Positions 62,721-64,000 of a stretch of DNA of 64,000 nt are shown here, in pieces. A program made the translations under genes and the position numbers. The stretch's first letter is position 1; each line of letters opens with the position of its first letter. This DNA comes from Mycobacterium sp. 852013-51886_SCH5428379 (GTDB lineage Bacteria > Actinomycetota > Actinomycetes > Mycobacteriales > Mycobacteriaceae). A model generated the notes under the pieces. The model was not told where the DNA came from. It was given only the letters and a program-made list of their open reading frames with translations, and did not search any database. The stretch lies in assembly GCF_001665575.1 (NCBI RefSeq), contig NZ_LZSU01000051.1:124001-188000 (forward strand), read 5' to 3'.

Positions 62721-62781
62721 CGCGAAACAGCATTCCCGGTTGCCAAGCACGCGGCTTCGCAACCGGGAATGCTATTTCGCG
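62721..62781. repeat. 61-bp palindromic element (23-bp arms)
   Basis: Left arm 62721-62743 (begins CGCGAAACAGCATTCCCGGT) and right arm 62759-62781 are inverted copies with one mismatch, with a 15-nt loop. No T-run follows. It separates the membrane-partner gene from the DUF1206 gene. The size and structure fit a mobile palindrome (MITE-like or REP-like) or a strong terminator. It lies 11 bp after the stop at 62709. Confidence 0.8.
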
Positions 62782-62800
62782 AGAGGGGTAACCACAGCGC

Positions 62801-63625
62801 GTGAGGCAGGTCCGGCATGCGCATTTCATCCTCCGCCTGACCCGTCATGACGGTCTGCGGTTCTCCGCACGCATGGGTTATGCCGTCAGCGGCAGCCTGC
62901 ACCTGATCGTCGCCTACCTCATCGTGCGGATCGCGCTCGGCGCCCGCGGCACCCACGCCGATCCGTCCGGGGCGCTGGAGACGGTCGCGGAGACCAGGGG
63001 CGGCGTCGTCGCATTGTGGATCGTGGTGGTCGCCCTCGTCCCCCTCATGCTCTGGCGGCTGGCCGAGGCGCTGGTCGGATTGCATCCGGCTGAGGGCCAT
63101 CAGCCGCATCTCAACGACGACCATCGCCCAGGCAACCGCCTCAAGGCGCTGGGTCTGATGTTCATCTACTGCGGTATCGGTTACACCGCGCTGCGCTACG
63201 CCCTGGGCAGCGGATCGGAAAGCCGCGAGGAGACCGCGGGAATCACCGCCCGGATGATGCAGAACGGATGGGGCCGCATGGCGCTGATCCTCGGCGGCGC
63301 GGCGGTCGCCGGCATCGGCGCCTACTTCGCCTTCAAGGGCGCGTCGCGACGTTTTCGCACCGACCTGACCGACCCCGTCGGCCCGATCATCACCGGCCTA
63401 GGCTTCTTCGGCTACTTCGCCGAGGGACTCGTCCTCAGCATCGCGGGGCTGATGGCGATCGTGGCGGTCGTCGAGGTGGATCCGTCGAAGGCCACCGGTA
63501 TCGACGCGGCGGTGAAGGCCGTCGGCGCGACCCAACCCGGACTGATCCTGCTGATCTTCGCCGCGGCGGGTTTCGCGTCCTACGGTCTGTACAGCCTCAC
63601 ACTGACTCGCTTTGCGCGGATGTGA
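62801..63625 (+). CDS. DUF1206 membrane protein
   Basis: A 274-residue protein with six predicted helices, arranged as three repeats of a two-helix unit that is typical of DUF1206. Visible repeats: RMGYAVSGSLHLIVAYLIVR, ALGLMFIYCGIGYTALRYAL and PIITGLGFFGYFAEGLVLSI, each with Gly and aromatic positions. The function of the family is unknown. GTG 62801 is used; an ATG at 62873 within it is an alternative. Its 3' end overlaps the convergent HNH gene by 29 bases. Confidence 0.83.
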   Translation: MRQVRHAHFILRLTRHDGLRFSARMGYAVSGSLHLIVAYLIVRIALGARGTHADPSGALETVAETRGGVVALWIVVVALVPLMLWRLAEALVGLHPAEGHQPHLNDDHRPGNRLKALGLMFIYCGIGYTALRYALGSGSESREETAGITARMMQNGWGRMALILGGAAVAGIGAYFAFKGASRRFRTDLTDPVGPIITGLGFFGYFAEGLVLSIAGLMAIVAVVEVDPSKATGIDAAVKAVGATQPGLILLIFAAAGFASYGLYSLTLTRFARM

Positions 63626-63959
63626 GCAGTTCCGCGCGCACCCGCACGAACTGCTCGAGGAATGCGCGCTCGTCGAGCCTCTTGCGACGCAGCCAGCCGG
63701 TGACCTCGTCGTTGCACTTGCTCGCATTGCACGCCGCGCACGCCGGCACCACGTTGTCGAGGGTGTACCGACCACCGCGCGAAATCGCCATCACACAGTC
63801 CCGTTGCAATGCAACACCCGTCGCGCCGCAGTACGCACAACCCGGCCAGGCCGCCTTGATCGCCGCCCACTGCGTCGGGGTGAGGTCGTTGACCACCGCC
63901 GCGACACGACGTTTACGTCTGCGGGCGGCTCGGGCCCGGCGGCTGTTGGGCGACGCCAT
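63597..63959 (-). CDS. Small HNH-family protein with Cys in place of active His
   Basis: A 120-residue basic protein. The HNH-type core has CAYCGATG, RDCVMAISRGGRYTLDN and CAACNASKCND, so the zinc knuckle cysteines are kept. The usual first histidine of the D-H motif is replaced by Cys in RDCV, so nuclease activity is doubtful; the family may bind DNA without cutting, or use other residues. The very basic N terminus (RRARAARRRKRRV) supports nucleic-acid binding. ATG at 63959 is complete in the window. It converges on the DUF1206 gene. Confidence 0.78.
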   Translation of the reverse strand: MASPNSRRARAARRRKRRVAAVVNDLTPTQWAAIKAAWPGCAYCGATGVALQRDCVMAISRGGRYTLDNVVPACAACNASKCNDEVTGWLRRKRLDERAFLEQFVRVRAELLTSAQSESV

Positions 63960-64000
63960 GGCGTGAGCCTAAGCGAGCTGGACGAGAAAACCCGTCAGCA

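Overview
The window is high-GC actinobacterial chromosome from a Mycobacterium, most likely a fast-growing Mycolicibacterium-type species. It carries type I FAS with acpS, a lipoprotein L,D-transpeptidase of the LdtMt2 type, a PE-PPE-domain hydrolase, a 13E12-family HNH gene, an ESX-type secretion target and many acyl-CoA enzymes. From memory, much of the gene order follows the M. tuberculosis Rv2524c-Rv2468c segment: fas, acpS, M20 peptidase, bcp, DUF3618, ldt, tRNAs, orn, SDR, MFS, proline-rich membrane protein, TetR, accD1-accA1-fadE19-MaoC-citE, then WS/DGAT-plsC-plsB2, ssbB, ettA, gdh, thioesterase, Rv2474c-like, aglA, glbO, HNH, ctaJ-like and DUF5130. Non-syntenic genes interrupt this backbone.

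Layout. 1-5.9 kb: an acyl-CoA ligase cut by the window edge, an amidohydrolase, a FadD3-like ligase and two Mce-associated membrane proteins. 6-8.4 kb: ChaB-like protein, an MFS permease and a 0.74-kb regulatory gap. 8.4-20.8 kb: fas-acpS, FNT channel, M20 peptidase, Bcp. 20.9-28.5 kb: DUF3618, tRNA-Lys, L,D-transpeptidase, tRNA-His, orn, SDR, MFS, an MmpS-domain protein and an S9 peptidase. 28.6-35.8 kb: two tiny membrane proteins, then a TetR gene divergent from a leucine/branched-chain acyl-CoA operon whose stops and starts overlap. 35.8-41.5 kb: an accessory stretch with thioesterase, enoyl-CoA hydratase, a 13E12 HNH gene under a predicted SOS box, pyrimidine reductase, flavin reductase, PE-PPE hydrolase and tRNA-Arg. 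41.6-47.1 kb: glycerolipid acylation operon. 47.1-60.9 kb: CopD/CtaG protein, SsbB, EttA, large NAD-GDH, small enzymes, alpha-glucosidase, truncated haemoglobin O, HNH, oxidase subunit and DUF5130. 61-64 kb: an accessory islet.

The best candidate for an undescribed system is the tightly coupled pair at 61040-62709. The first gene encodes a protein with an EspC/DUF2580-like N terminus, a YxxxD secretion motif and a Gly/Ala-rich hydrophobic C terminus. The second, overlapping it by 4 bases, encodes a multi-pass membrane protein with a cytosolic C-terminal domain. This looks like a type VII-secreted effector with a membrane partner or immunity protein. Other notable signals are a predicted LexA site directly before the 13E12 gene, a double palindrome between the TetR gene and accD1, a large dyad upstream of fas, a 27-bp dispersed element inside both fas and fadE19 in different reading frames, long intergenic hairpins, and a CDS that ends inside an antisense tRNA gene. 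Homologies and synteny were judged by eye and memory; no searches were run.
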